In this document: piece by piece, positions 17,009-26,094 of the stretch
Layout of the letters: each line of letters begins with the position of its first letter
Position numbering within the stretch: the first letter of the stretch is position 1
Origin: Anaerospora hongkongensis
GTDB lineage: Bacteria > Bacillota > Negativicutes > Sporomusales > DSM-15969
Direction: 5' to 3'
DNA length: 64,000 nt
Assembly: GCF_004339805.1 (NCBI RefSeq)
Contig: NZ_SLUI01000005.1
Span: 248,001 to 312,000 of the forward strand
Notes under the pieces: model-generated
The model's database searches: none
The model's input: only the letters and a program-made list of their open reading frames with translations
Told to the model about the DNA's origin: nothing
Translations under genes and position numbers: made by a program

Positions 17009-17470
17009 CTATCGTTTTACCGAAACAATCAAATCTACCTTTACTGCCGAGTTAAACGGCAATTCTGCCACACCGACCGCAGAACAAACCGGTCCTTCGG
17101 CACTGTCAAACACTTTCTCCACCAGTTCGGCTGCACTGGCAACAACTTTAGGCTGCTCAACAAATCCTGGCATACTATTGACATAGCCGGCTAGCTTAAC
17201 GACCTGATCAACATTATCCAGATCACCAATCACCCGTTTTATTGCTGCCAAGCAATTAATAACACAGACTTTAGCCGCTTCATAACCTTCTTCCAGCAGC
17301 ACTTCTCTGCCTAGTTTTCCCTGGAACTTAATTATCCCATTTACCAGAGGAAGCTGCTCTGAAGCATAAACGTACTCCCCAACCTGTATAGCGGGCTGGC
17401 CGTGATGTCCCGGTTTTGGCGCCTCCGGCAGCATAATGCCCATCTCCGTTAGTCTGGTTTCATAGCTCAT
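17009..17470 (-). CDS. RidA family (YjgF/YER057c/UK114) protein
   Basis: 153 residues of the longer RidA branch: YETRLTEMGIMLPEAPKPGHHGQPAIQVGEYVYASEQLP is the N-terminal signature, followed by LGREVLLEEGYEAAKVCVINCLAAIKRVIGDLDNVDQVVKLAGYVNSMPGF. Family members deaminate reactive enamine/imine intermediates of PLP enzymes, or act on related small molecules; in this subgroup the catalytic Arg of RidA proper is often not conserved, so substrate is uncertain. The start ATG at 17468-17470 follows GGAGGGGG by 5 nt, 12 codons into the longest frame. A GC-rich inverted repeat (GGCCGCGTC/GACGCGGCC, 16974-17002) after the stop may act as a terminator, but it lacks a T run. Confidence 0.88.
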   Translation of the reverse strand: MSYETRLTEMGIMLPEAPKPGHHGQPAIQVGEYVYASEQLPLVNGIIKFQGKLGREVLLEEGYEAAKVCVINCLAAIKRVIGDLDNVDQVVKLAGYVNSMPGFVEQPKVVASAAELVEKVFDSAEGPVCSAVGVAELPFNSAVKVDLIVSVKR

Positions 17471-17710
17471 ATAAACCCCCTCCAGTTTCTTTGCGGATTT
17501 AGCCATACAAGTATTACGGATAGAATCGATCCGCTTATACGATATTCACTATCGTGCTCTTTGGTGTTTGCGGGTCATTTAGTTAATCATTAGTGCCCTT
17601 TTAGTGTGACATTGCAGCAGATTTATATGTAGATTGTTAAAAATTCCTACCATTCGATGACATTGTTTTGGACAAACTAACAATAGTCTGCTGCAAAGGT
17701 GTTGGTAGAG

Positions 17711-17926
17711 ATGGAATTTCATGATCAAATCTGCGGCTACATTCAACAAATGCGACGCATCGGCTACAGTCAGGCTGCGATTACTCAGATTATTTCTCAT
17801 TATTCTGGCTATCCTGACTGGGCTGAGCTGCCTGATCACAAGCAACGGCGTCTTGTTGCCGACCTGCGTCGTCATGTCCATATTGCCCGCAGATGGCAGT
17901 ACGCGGTTACCGGATACCTGCAATAA
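17711..17926 (+). CDS. Small helical hypothetical protein
   Basis: 71 residues, basic and helical (EFHDQICGYIQQMRRIGYSQAAITQIISHYSGYPDWAELPDHKQRRLVADLRRHVHIARRW). The ribosome site before ATG 17711 is modest (AAAGGTG 9-10 nt upstream, with an in-frame GTG at 17699 as an alternative). The frame's amino-acid composition is much more protein-like than the overlapping minus-strand frame, and a strong terminator follows 12 nt after the stop. I recognise no family. Confidence 0.6.
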   Translation: MEFHDQICGYIQQMRRIGYSQAAITQIISHYSGYPDWAELPDHKQRRLVADLRRHVHIARRWQYAVTGYLQ

Positions 17927-17937
17927 ATAATGCAAAT

Positions 17938-17979
17938 AAAATAAAAGCAGTGGAATGAATCATTCCACTGCTTTTATTT
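17938..17979. terminator. Strong bidirectional terminator
   Basis: A perfect 20-bp stem (AAATAAAAGCAGTGGAATGA and its complement) with a 2-nt centre lies between the small protein gene and the convergent VTT-domain gene. Confidence 0.93.
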
Positions 17980-17982
17980 TGA

Positions 17983-18579
17983 TCAATTACCGGTATCTGC
18001 TTTAACCATCATGGTCTTTTTTTTTGCGCGTTTTACGAAGTAAACAATAACGATAACCATTGCAATCACCAGTACTGACCCAATCATCATTGCTTCGGAA
18101 TACTGATTAAACAAATCAATCGCTGCCGGGCCAAAATAAAAGATCAGAATTCCTTCTAAAAGAAACCGCTTTGCCCGCCCCAGAAAGGATACCGCCATAA
18201 ATACAGACCATTGAATGCGCAGTGCTCCAGCGGTAATACAGACGAACTTGTAGGGAATAGGTGACATGGCAGCCAGAAAAATCGCCCAACCAGCATTGCC
18301 GGTTACATGATCCTGCACAGAACAGATATATTTATCCGGTATGAGCCGGCGCGCAGCTTTAACACCGACTTTTTGACCGATCCAATAACCAATTGCCCCT
18401 CCTGCCACCGAAGTAACGGTAGCAATCAGGCCATAGAGAATTGCTTTTTCATGATTCGCCAGCGCCAGCGGAATTAAAATCAAATCCGGCAAAATAGGCG
18501 ATATAAATGACTCGGCAAAGGAAGCAATAATGAGCCCCAGCAGGCCCCATTCCAGCAGCACCTTCGTTAATTCTTCCAT
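17983..18579 (-). CDS. VTT-domain (DedA/YqaA-like) membrane protein
   Basis: 198 residues with four to five hydrophobic helices. The segments FAESFISPILPDLILIPLALANHEKAILYGLIATVTSVAGGAIGYWIGQKVG and AIFLAAMSPIPYKFVCITAGALRIQWSVFMAVSFLGRAKRF match the VTT (SNARE-associated/DedA) fold, of the shorter YqaA type. Such proteins are flippases or transporters for lipid carriers in characterised cases; the substrate here is unknown. The C-terminus is basic and cytoplasmic. ATG 18579 has GAGGAGA upstream. Single gene with terminators on both sides. Confidence 0.85.
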   Translation of the reverse strand: MEELTKVLLEWGLLGLIIASFAESFISPILPDLILIPLALANHEKAILYGLIATVTSVAGGAIGYWIGQKVGVKAARRLIPDKYICSVQDHVTGNAGWAIFLAAMSPIPYKFVCITAGALRIQWSVFMAVSFLGRAKRFLLEGILIFYFGPAAIDLFNQYSEAMMIGSVLVIAMVIVIVYFVKRAKKKTMMVKADTGN

Positions 18580-18660
18580 AGGTCTCCTCGTAATACAATC
18601 TCTATTCTAGTTTTGCGAGATCAGTTAAATATATACAGACTAGCTAAAAATGCAAACATT

Positions 18661-18706
18661 AAAACAAAAAAAGACCTTAGTACGAAATTAGTCCATACCT
18701 GAGGTC
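18661..18706 (-). terminator. Probable terminator of the membrane histidine kinase gene
   Basis: On the minus strand GACCTCAG pairs with CTAAGGTC (one mismatch) across an 18-nt loop and is followed by seven T residues. It lies 125 nt after the kinase stop; the stretch between holds no gene I can see. Confidence 0.6.
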
Positions 18707-18830
18707 CTGTTTTATGCCGCTATTGGCGTATGTCAAGTGCGTAATCGCTCCCCGGCTGACTATTGACCCAACCAAACTGCTTGTTGCTCAGCTTAATTTT
18801 AGCCAATTACGCTGATGATGTCAAGAATAG

Positions 18831-20984
18831 TCATTCCATCGTTTCTGTAAATAATACCGACACGGTTGTGCCCTGAGGAGATGTCTTTACATTAATGGTG
18901 GCACCATGGCGTTCAGCAATACGGTAGCAAACAGGTAAGCCCAAACCGGTACCATTATCTTTGGTCGTGACAAAGGGTGCGCCCAGTCTGTCCATAACTT
19001 CTTTTGCAATCCCGGTTCCCATATCCTCAACCGCCAATACGATATATTGGTCCTGACGAAACGTGCGAATCGAAACAACGCCACTTTCGTTCATTGCTTC
19101 CAAACCGTTGCGGACAAGATTCAAAATTAGCTGCCTGATCTCTTTTTCATCAAAGCAGGTATCGGGAATATCCCCCATTACAGTCTCAATACAGTGGCCC
19201 GACCGGAGGGCATCAGCCTGCAGCAATGGATATAGCCGCTGAATGACATGATTGATATTATCCAGCTGCATTTTAACAGCCTTATTCTTAGCCAAAGAAA
19301 GAAACTCTGTAATAATCGAATTGGCTCTGTCTAATTCTTCAATCATGGTATCAATTTGGCTGCTGTAAGCGGCAAAAGCTTCTTTTCTTTTAAACAGCTG
19401 CAAATAGCCTCGTACGGTAGTCATCGGATTCCGAACCTCATGACCAATTCCGGCAGCCATTTCGCCAATGATGTTTAACTGTTCGAATCTCGCCAGTTCA
19501 TTCTCCAGCTGCTTCTTTGCGGTAATATCAGTCATAACACACAAGTAACACTCAACAGCACCTAGCGTGATCGAATCTGCACTCATTAAAGCAATACGCG
19601 TTTCTCCAAATTTGGTGCAATATTTGATTTCATAATTGCTCAGCCTGCAGGATGCGGCCAGATGGGCCTTAATCTTTTCAGCCTCTCCATCCTGTAAGAA
19701 TTTTATTTCATCAATACTACGCCCAATGATTTCTTCACGACCAATTCCCAAAACCTGCGAGAAGCTTTCATTGACATCAATATAGGTTTTATCTTTCAGC
19801 GAAATAATTGCCACCATACTGGGATTCATATGAAAAGCCTTAAAAAAGCGCTCTTCACTTTGAACTTTTTCCGTCACCTCCCGGGAAATAACCAAGGCCG
19901 TCTGCACCTGTCCCGCCTCATCCTTTTCCGGTGTTACGCGGTTGCGGTAATACCTGCCGACGCCTTGCTCATCAACATAATGAGAATCATATTCATACTC
20001 TTCCCCGGTACAAAATACTTTTTCCAGTTCGTCTCCCAACGGCAGGCTAATGAATTCGGAGTAAATTCCGTATTCACCACCTTGTTTATAAACAGTCCTA
20101 AGCGAGGTCCCCCACAAAGTATGGAAAGCCTGGTTAATATAAACACGCCGCATTTTTTGATCAATTCTGGCAATTCCATATGGACAATTATCCAATAAAG
20201 TTTTATATTCTGCTTCGCGATATTTTAACGTTTCCCTAAGATCATGCACCGCAGAGCTGATGATATCCAATTCAGGAAACGAGCCTTTGTCCCGCTCAGG
20301 CATTTTCCCGCTGACTACCTGCTGGATCAACGCTTTTATGTCTTCTCTGAATTTATTATAAACAAACCAGCCAAGCGCAAAAACACCATACCAAAGGATC
20401 ACGATGGCAAAAAAGCTGGGCAGCAATTCCCGGAAAGCACTGGCAAGGTACTGTTTGTGTTTTATATAGGCAAAAGTATTGGCAATAACCTCACCCTTAT
20501 AAAATACCGGATACGCTACGCTAATTACATCATCGCCGGCCCCATTAATCGAATTATTAAGAGTCTTAAAACTATAAGCTCCTGTTTCATAGGTAACTTT
20601 AGCGTTCGGCGTAATTCCCCGGCCCATCTTGTCTTCATTAAAGTTTGGCGATAGTGCAATGAGTCCGTTAAATGACGGTGACGAAATACCAATAGCGTAT
20701 TCCGGGTACCGGGACTGAATTTTATCTATAACCGGCTGTAAAGCATCGTGCCACTTCCTAACATCTTCCGGACGTATGGTCCGGTTCTCTTCTAAAATCT
20801 GCACAATAATCGGCTTTAAGTGATGCTCTGCCATGGAAGAAACATAAATCAGTTTCTGCTTTTCCTGCTCGAGGTGCAGATCATCCCGCACATCGATGTA
20901 ATAATACGACAAAAACAAAGGGGGCATCGTAACAATAAAAAGCAGCACAAAAAATATTTTTTTAAGGGCATTTGAAGGCCGCAT
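18831..20984 (-). CDS. Membrane sensor histidine kinase with two PAS domains
   Basis: 717 residues. A membrane helix at about 5-30 and another near 180-205 (FFAIVILWYGVFALGWFVYNKF) enclose an extracytoplasmic sensor domain of the single-Cache type. Then come two PAS domains (about 265-385 and 385-500), a phosphoacceptor helix GEMAAGIGHEVRNPMTTVRGYLQLF (about 505-540) and an HATPase domain with LILNLVRNGLEAM, DMGTGI and GTGLGLPVC. The start ATG at 20982-20984 follows GGGAGG by 8 nt. There is no adjacent response regulator, so this is an orphan kinase. Its catalytic half is closely similar to the soluble kinase at 10529-11635, suggesting paralogues; input to Spo0F/Spo0A is inferred from the kinase type. 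Confidence 0.9.
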   Translation of the reverse strand: MRPSNALKKIFFVLLFIVTMPPLFLSYYYIDVRDDLHLEQEKQKLIYVSSMAEHHLKPIIVQILEENRTIRPEDVRKWHDALQPVIDKIQSRYPEYAIGISSPSFNGLIALSPNFNEDKMGRGITPNAKVTYETGAYSFKTLNNSINGAGDDVISVAYPVFYKGEVIANTFAYIKHKQYLASAFRELLPSFFAIVILWYGVFALGWFVYNKFREDIKALIQQVVSGKMPERDKGSFPELDIISSAVHDLRETLKYREAEYKTLLDNCPYGIARIDQKMRRVYINQAFHTLWGTSLRTVYKQGGEYGIYSEFISLPLGDELEKVFCTGEEYEYDSHYVDEQGVGRYYRNRVTPEKDEAGQVQTALVISREVTEKVQSEERFFKAFHMNPSMVAIISLKDKTYIDVNESFSQVLGIGREEIIGRSIDEIKFLQDGEAEKIKAHLAASCRLSNYEIKYCTKFGETRIALMSADSITLGAVECYLCVMTDITAKKQLENELARFEQLNIIGEMAAGIGHEVRNPMTTVRGYLQLFKRKEAFAAYSSQIDTMIEELDRANSIITEFLSLAKNKAVKMQLDNINHVIQRLYPLLQADALRSGHCIETVMGDIPDTCFDEKEIRQLILNLVRNGLEAMNESGVVSIRTFRQDQYIVLAVEDMGTGIAKEVMDRLGAPFVTTKDNGTGLGLPVCYRIAERHGATINVKTSPQGTTVSVLFTETME

Positions 20985-21151
20985 CTCATATTCCTCCCGG
21001 AAAGAGCTAGGATACTGCAGCAAGACAATGGTCCATAAGTAAAATACTGGAACAAACTTGTTTTCCCTTCTTTTTTATCGGCATTTTCAAAAAAAATCGA
21101 CAGCTGCCTGTCTGCACCTGTCGAGAAAAAGTACTGAATGACGATTTTATT

Positions 21152-21394
21152 CTAAAATTTATAACGGTCAGCAAGCCACCAGGGAAATCCGTTCCAGGTA
21201 CTCCTGACACTTGTATAAACATTTCTCATTCGGATTGCCGACCAAAACACACAAAAGCCGGTTATGGCAATTTGTACGGGAAGGGAAAGTCCGTTGCGCC
21301 AAACGACGGTTAATAACCACACTAACAAATATAATTCGCCTGCTTCCAGCAGTACAGGCAGAAGCATTTTAGCATAAAACTTTAATGTGTTGAT
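21152..21394 (-). CDS. Small membrane protein, start codon uncertain
   Basis: A short hydrophobic frame (about 70-80 aa): KFYAKMLLPVLLEAGELYLLVWLLTVVWRNGLSLPVQIAITGFCVFWSAIRMRNVY gives two membrane helices. The coding frame is open further upstream into the UbiB gene end, but that part is not protein-like. AAGGGGG lies 8 nt before an ATC codon (21392-21394) and 12 nt before nothing better; the first ATG in frame is at 21365-21367. I give the ATC position as the limit and regard the start as unresolved. No family recognised. Confidence 0.5.
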   Translation of the reverse strand: MNTLKFYAKMLLPVLLEAGELYLLVWLLTVVWRNGLSLPVQIAITGFCVFWSAIRMRNVYTSVRSTWNGFPWWLADRYKF

Positions 21395-21497
21395 GGTAAT
21401 TACCCCCTTGTTACAACTTCCATTTATTGTAATTTTATTCCGTTTTACCCCCTCTATATCCTTCTTTTTCGAAGGAAAAAAACTGCAGCCGTTTTTC

Positions 21498-23171
21498 CTA
21501 GGACTTACCTGCACGAATAATGGCATATAAAAGGCCAAACAGCATTACCATCGCGATTACAAAACCGATTTCAACAACTGGAATCCGCCATAATAGGGAA
21601 GATCTTCCGGCTATCGTCAAACTGACAATAATGCTGGCCATGATGATACTGAAGGATAGCAGGATAATGCAGAATGATAATTGATTGCTGATCCTGTCCT
21701 GATTATCCAGAATCGGCTTCAGTTCTGCTATTGATATATCCAGCCGCAGCCTCCCCCGCCTGGCGACTGAGCTCAACTCTTTTACACTGTCAGGAAGACT
21801 GCTGAGCGCTTCACCAAAACTGTTGATATTTCTCCATAACCTTTTCGCCACATCTTTTGGATGCAGCCTATCTTTCAACAGCTTTTGGCCAAACGGCTCG
21901 GCAATATCAAGAATGCTTACATTGGGATCCAGATTTTCGATAACCCCTTCCAGCGTAAGCAGCGTCTTGCCAACCAGCACAAAATCGGCAGGCATTTTAA
22001 TTTTATATTTTAGCGTAATAGCGAAAATATTATTAACTGCCTCGCCTAGGCTAACCTTGCTTAAAGGAACGCCATAGTACTTTTCCTGCAGGATGGCAAT
22101 ATCATCTCTGAGTAAAAGGCGGTTAACCTGCTCCGGAACGATTCCCATACGAAAAATACTTTTCACCAGTTCATCCGGATTCTGCCGCATTAACGCAATC
22201 ACCAGCGATGCCAGATTATATTTCAGTTCCTCATTCAGGCGCCCCACCATGCCAAAATCCAGAAAGGCAATTACTTGACCCGGCAGCACGACTACATTGC
22301 CGGGGTGAGGATCGCCATGAAAAAAACCGGCAATAAAAATCTGCTGAAAAATACTTTTCGCAAACTGATCGGCTAACCGGGAAAGGTGATAGCCTTGCTG
22401 CTCGAGCTTTTCCTTTTCGCTTATTTTTATACCGTCAATATATTCTGCCGTCAATACTTTCTTGGTCGAATGGGTCCAATATACTTTCGGGATATAGATG
22501 GCCGTACTATTGATGAACTGTTTGGCGATTCGTTCAGCATTGCGCGCTTCAAACGTATAATCGAGTTCATTTTGAAGCGACTTGGAAAACTCCTCAACCA
22601 TATCTACCGGCTGATAGGATTCTATCCAGGAAAATCGTCTTTCAGCCAGCCTTGCTAGTTCATAGAGAATCTCCAAATCCGTATGAATATCAGCAGCAAT
22701 TCCCGGACGCTGAATTTTTACGGCAACTTTTTCACCGGTCTGTAAAACGGCCTGGTGTACCTGACCAATAGAAGCAGCCGCTATCGGCTCCGGATTAAAC
22801 TCTCCATAAAGCTCTTCGAGGTCAGTGCCAAGCTCTTGATGAATAATGCTCTGGACTTCCGGATAAGAAAATGGCGGCACTTTATCCTGCAGCTTTTCTA
22901 GCTCGGCAATCACTTCAGCAGGAAAAATATCAGGCCTGGTGCTGGCGATTTGCCCCAGCTTAATATAGGTCGGGCCTAACTGCTGAAGAACCAGCCTTAT
23001 CCGTTCGCCTATGGCTTGGGAATTTTTCAAACAATCCGGGCGGCTGCGCCGATAGTAGGGAACCTTCTCAGCTAAACCCATTTCTTCCACAATATAATAA
23101 AAGCCCTGGCTGATTAAAGCAGCTGCAATTTCACGATAGCGATTAATATGGCGAATCTTCTTGCCAAACAT
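21498..23171 (-). CDS. AarF/UbiB family atypical kinase
   Basis: 557 residues. The ABC1/UbiB hallmarks are present: KxGQ motif GPTYIKLGQIASTRPD (about residue 70), the alanine-rich AAASIGQVHQA loop (about 130), HGDPHPGNV (about 285) and the DFG motif LDFGMVGRL. Two C-terminal membrane helices (about 500-552) anchor it. UbiB-type proteins support ubiquinone or menaquinone biosynthesis and membrane lipid handling; in a diderm Firmicute the quinone link is inference. ATG 23171 follows GGGGAGG. It is followed by a small membrane protein gene in the same direction. Confidence 0.93.
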   Translation of the reverse strand: MFGKKIRHINRYREIAAALISQGFYYIVEEMGLAEKVPYYRRSRPDCLKNSQAIGERIRLVLQQLGPTYIKLGQIASTRPDIFPAEVIAELEKLQDKVPPFSYPEVQSIIHQELGTDLEELYGEFNPEPIAAASIGQVHQAVLQTGEKVAVKIQRPGIAADIHTDLEILYELARLAERRFSWIESYQPVDMVEEFSKSLQNELDYTFEARNAERIAKQFINSTAIYIPKVYWTHSTKKVLTAEYIDGIKISEKEKLEQQGYHLSRLADQFAKSIFQQIFIAGFFHGDPHPGNVVVLPGQVIAFLDFGMVGRLNEELKYNLASLVIALMRQNPDELVKSIFRMGIVPEQVNRLLLRDDIAILQEKYYGVPLSKVSLGEAVNNIFAITLKYKIKMPADFVLVGKTLLTLEGVIENLDPNVSILDIAEPFGQKLLKDRLHPKDVAKRLWRNINSFGEALSSLPDSVKELSSVARRGRLRLDISIAELKPILDNQDRISNQLSFCIILLSFSIIMASIIVSLTIAGRSSLLWRIPVVEIGFVIAMVMLFGLLYAIIRAGKS

Positions 23172-23272
23172 ACTATATCCTCCCCAGGGCTTAGGCTAGC
23201 TTCCAATCTGTTGTCAATATTCCCGCTTCCTATCGAGTATATACCCTGGCCTGCCAGTAGCGGACCCCGTTG

Positions 23273-23293
23273 AAAAGGGGACAGTCCCCTTTT
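23273..23293. repeat. Short palindrome GGGGACAGTCCCC with A/T flanks
   Basis: AAAAGGGGAC and GTCCCCTTTT are perfect 10-bp arms around one base. It sits in the gap between the UbiB gene and the GntP terminator. Sequences of this kind occur as dispersed intergenic elements in many Firmicutes; only one copy is in this window. Confidence 0.6.
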
Positions 23294-23304
23294 TTACTGC
23301 TACA

Positions 23305-23338
23305 ACAAAAAGGAGCCGGCAGTTTCGCCGACCCCTTT
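23305..23338 (-). terminator. Terminator of the sugar-acid operon
   Basis: Minus strand: GGGGTCGGC pairs with GCCGGCTCC (two wobble pairs) over a 6-nt loop, then TTTTTG. It lies 33 nt after the GntP stop. Confidence 0.8.
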
Positions 23339-23370
23339 TGCAGAAGAATAAAAATATCTCATTGTATTAA

Positions 23371-24714
23371 TTATTGTCCCAAAACTGCTGCCAAAATCAA
23401 AACACCGATCAGAGCAACAACTGAGGCAATGGTAGTGGCAGCAGTATAAATACCGAACATTTTATCCATGGGGATACCCATCGATTCTTTTACGAACCAG
23501 AAACCAGGGTCGGTTACATGCGAAGCACCAATGGCCCCTGCGCCAATCGCTACCGCCACTAATGCAGGATCAAGCGCGGGGTAGGCAGCTAAAACAGGAG
23601 TAATAAAGCCTGCCGATGTCATCATAGCAACTGTGGCACTGCCAATGGCAAACCGCATCACAATGGCGATAACCCAGGCCATAATCAACGGACTAATGTG
23701 AATGGCAGTCAGTACATTTTTTAAAATGTCACCAATACCGCTGTCCAGGATAATGCGATTAAAGGCACCGGCTGCACCAATAACCAGGATAATGGTTGCC
23801 ATTGGTCCCATAGCGGATTCCGTGCGTTTGGCCAGATCGGCCAGTGAATAACCGCGTTTATAACCCATGATGTAATAGGAAAGAACGGCTGCCAGAAAAA
23901 GTGCGGCAATCGGGCTGCCGATAAAGCTTACCCACGGCATATAGGGGGCATTTTTATCAGCAACTAATTCAATAATGGTTTTGCCGATCATCAGCAGCAG
24001 GGGCAGTAAAATAGTAAACAGCGTAATGCCGAAGGGAGGCAGTTTTTCATCCGGCGTGGGTTCCATTTTGCAATAGGCCTCTGGTGGCTGGAAGTCATAC
24101 TTTTTGGCAATTAAGCCGCCAAACAGCGGACCGGCAATAACGGAAGCGGGAATACCGACTAATAAACCATAAAAAATTACTTTACCCACATCCGCTTTTA
24201 GGGCCAGGGTAATCGCCATGGCGGCAGGATGGGGCGGCACGATGCAGTGCACAACGGTAAGTGAGGTAAGCATGCCGAGGGCCACCTTAACTAAAGGCTG
24301 CTTGGATTCGAGCACAACGCAGAACAGAATGGGAGTTAACAGTACGATCCCAACTTGCAGAAAAACGGGAATCCCGCAGATATAGGCAACAATCATCATA
24401 GCCCAGGCCGCTTTGCTTTGGCCCATGAAATTAATAAGCGTTCGGGACAGCTTTTCTGCGCCCCCGGAAATCTCCATCATTTTGCCGATAATAGCACCAA
24501 GGGCAAGGATCGGTGCAAGAAAGCCTAATGTGCCGCCCATCCCGGTTTCAATCGATGCGCCAATTTTATTTAATGGCATACCGGTGGCAAAGGCAATCAG
24601 AAAACAGGCAGCAGTCAGAGATATAAAGGCATGAATGCGGAATTTAATACTTAGAATGATAATAAATAAAATAGCGATACCCAGTACGGAAAGCATTGCT
24701 ACTGAATGATCCAT
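23371..24714 (-). CDS. GntP family permease (sugar-acid:H+ symporter)
   Basis: 447 residues with about 12 membrane helices. Motifs such as GMGGTLGFLAPILALGAIIGKMMEISGGAEKLSRTL, VPPHPAAMAI and GAIGASHVTDPGFWFVKESMGI place it in the GntP/gluconate permease family of the inner membrane. With the kinase, dehydrogenase and racemase genes ahead of it, it is the likely importer for the same four-carbon (or related) sugar acid. It is the last gene of the operon, 47 nt after the LarA gene, and is followed by a terminator. ATG 24714 follows AGGGGG. Confidence 0.93.
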   Translation of the reverse strand: MDHSVAMLSVLGIAILFIIILSIKFRIHAFISLTAACFLIAFATGMPLNKIGASIETGMGGTLGFLAPILALGAIIGKMMEISGGAEKLSRTLINFMGQSKAAWAMMIVAYICGIPVFLQVGIVLLTPILFCVVLESKQPLVKVALGMLTSLTVVHCIVPPHPAAMAITLALKADVGKVIFYGLLVGIPASVIAGPLFGGLIAKKYDFQPPEAYCKMEPTPDEKLPPFGITLFTILLPLLLMIGKTIIELVADKNAPYMPWVSFIGSPIAALFLAAVLSYYIMGYKRGYSLADLAKRTESAMGPMATIILVIGAAGAFNRIILDSGIGDILKNVLTAIHISPLIMAWVIAIVMRFAIGSATVAMMTSAGFITPVLAAYPALDPALVAVAIGAGAIGASHVTDPGFWFVKESMGIPMDKMFGIYTAATTIASVVALIGVLILAAVLGQ

Positions 24715-24761
24715 TTTACGGATGGCCCCCTTATATTTTTTACCTAATTTAACAGAGCAGC

Positions 24762-26042
24762 TTAGCGATTACCAGGTACAATGGGCAGCATATCGGGTGC
24801 ATGAGTAAGTACAGTAACTCTGGCAGCGGAGCCATGTCTGGCCATAGCGGCATCAAACGCTTGCTGCACAGTGGCAAAAGGTGTAAAGCCAAGCTTGCTG
24901 ACATCTTCATTCTGAATACCACCGGAGACAAAGTATACCGCTTCCCGTTCCTTCACCTGGGCCCAGGCAATAGCAAGAGCGGCAGCCACTTCATCATGGA
25001 CTTCACCGTTATCCACCATAGTCCGTAACTGCTGCGATGAATGGCAAGTCATATCTGCCATCTCGCCATGCGTAACGGCAATCCCTTCATAGCAGGGGGT
25101 AGCGATAATAATTGTACCACCAGCTTTTACCGCCAGATCAGAAGGATACAAAGTTTTATGAGCTTGCCAGAATTCAAGATCGCAGGGATGAGAACTGGAG
25201 ATAACGATATCGGCAGCTTCAGGTATTTCGGTGGCATATACATCGCGGGACAGTTTTACACCAGCATTAAAGGCTGTTTTTGTATCACCGAAAAAGGCAC
25301 CGACCACTTCACCATGACGATTAAGAACAGTATTGAAAATCGTGTGCATGTTGATCTTATCGGCGATCATATTTAATTCCTGACGAACGGGATTATCCTC
25401 AATACCAAGATAGGACCGCGGCGCCCGTACACTCAGCAAATGTGTTTCAGCAGTCGTTTTTTCCCCGGAAATACCAGGCTGAACAATTTTCGCTCCTCCG
25501 GCAAAGCCCGGAATATGATGCGGCACGATGCTGCCAACACCGATTTTAAAATCTGCTTCATAGGCTTCTTTATTTACCAGTATGTTCGTGCCATTCGCCG
25601 TAGTGCCCAGACTGATCAGCGCTTCGGGATTTTTGAAGTCATGGTTTTTAATCGTTACCCGCTCCACAACCGCTTTCCCAAACTTGATTTCGATTTCTTC
25701 CTCTGTCATAAAGCGATGAGTGCCAAGAGCAATAATAATGGTAATCTGTTCATCCTTGATTCCGGCCGCATTCATTTCATCAAGAAGTACCGGAATGATT
25801 TTATCGGTAGGCGTCAGTCGTGTGTTGTCATCGGCAATAATAACAACGTTTTTGGCTCCCTGTACCAACTGTCGCAACGGCTTGGAGTCAATAGGGTTTT
25901 CCAGGCAGCGTATAATTTCCTGCGTCAGATTGGCGACTGGTGCCACATCTTTCGGTGAATACACCCCAATCAGGTTTTGTTGTGGTATAGCTACTGCAAT
26001 TTCTTCCCGTCCATAGGGAAGGGTCACGTTAATATTTGACAT
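24762..26042 (-). CDS. LarA family (DUF2088) nickel-dependent racemase/epimerase
   Basis: 426 residues, normal for LarA. NVVIIADDNTRLTPTDKIIP (about residue 70) is the family's N-terminal signature; VPHHIPGFAGGAKIVQPGISG (about 170-195) holds the conserved His and the Lys that carries the pyridinium nickel-pincer cofactor in lactate racemase. The family is now known to include racemases and 2-epimerases of several hydroxy acids. Between a permease and a sugar-acid kinase/dehydrogenase pair, the likely job is to invert C2 of the imported acid so it fits the kinase; this is inference. The larBCE cofactor genes are not in the window. The start is the ATG at 26040-26042, with AAAGGAAGTAGG upstream; an 11-codon upstream extension lacks a ribosome site. 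Confidence 0.88.
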   Translation of the reverse strand: MSNINVTLPYGREEIAVAIPQQNLIGVYSPKDVAPVANLTQEIIRCLENPIDSKPLRQLVQGAKNVVIIADDNTRLTPTDKIIPVLLDEMNAAGIKDEQITIIIALGTHRFMTEEEIEIKFGKAVVERVTIKNHDFKNPEALISLGTTANGTNILVNKEAYEADFKIGVGSIVPHHIPGFAGGAKIVQPGISGEKTTAETHLLSVRAPRSYLGIEDNPVRQELNMIADKINMHTIFNTVLNRHGEVVGAFFGDTKTAFNAGVKLSRDVYATEIPEAADIVISSSHPCDLEFWQAHKTLYPSDLAVKAGGTIIIATPCYEGIAVTHGEMADMTCHSSQQLRTMVDNGEVHDEVAAALAIAWAQVKEREAVYFVSGGIQNEDVSKLGFTPFATVQQAFDAAMARHGSAARVTVLTHAPDMLPIVPGNR

Positions 26043-26094
26043 CTGACCTACTTCCTTTCGCATTGTAATTAACAATCTCGATGCTTATCTAAAC

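Noticed and set aside
17579-17935. Minus-strand frame of 118 codons opposite the small helical protein
   Set aside because: Composition is unlike protein (Asn/His/Cys-rich random segments), there is no ribosome site, and it would end beyond a strong bidirectional terminator.
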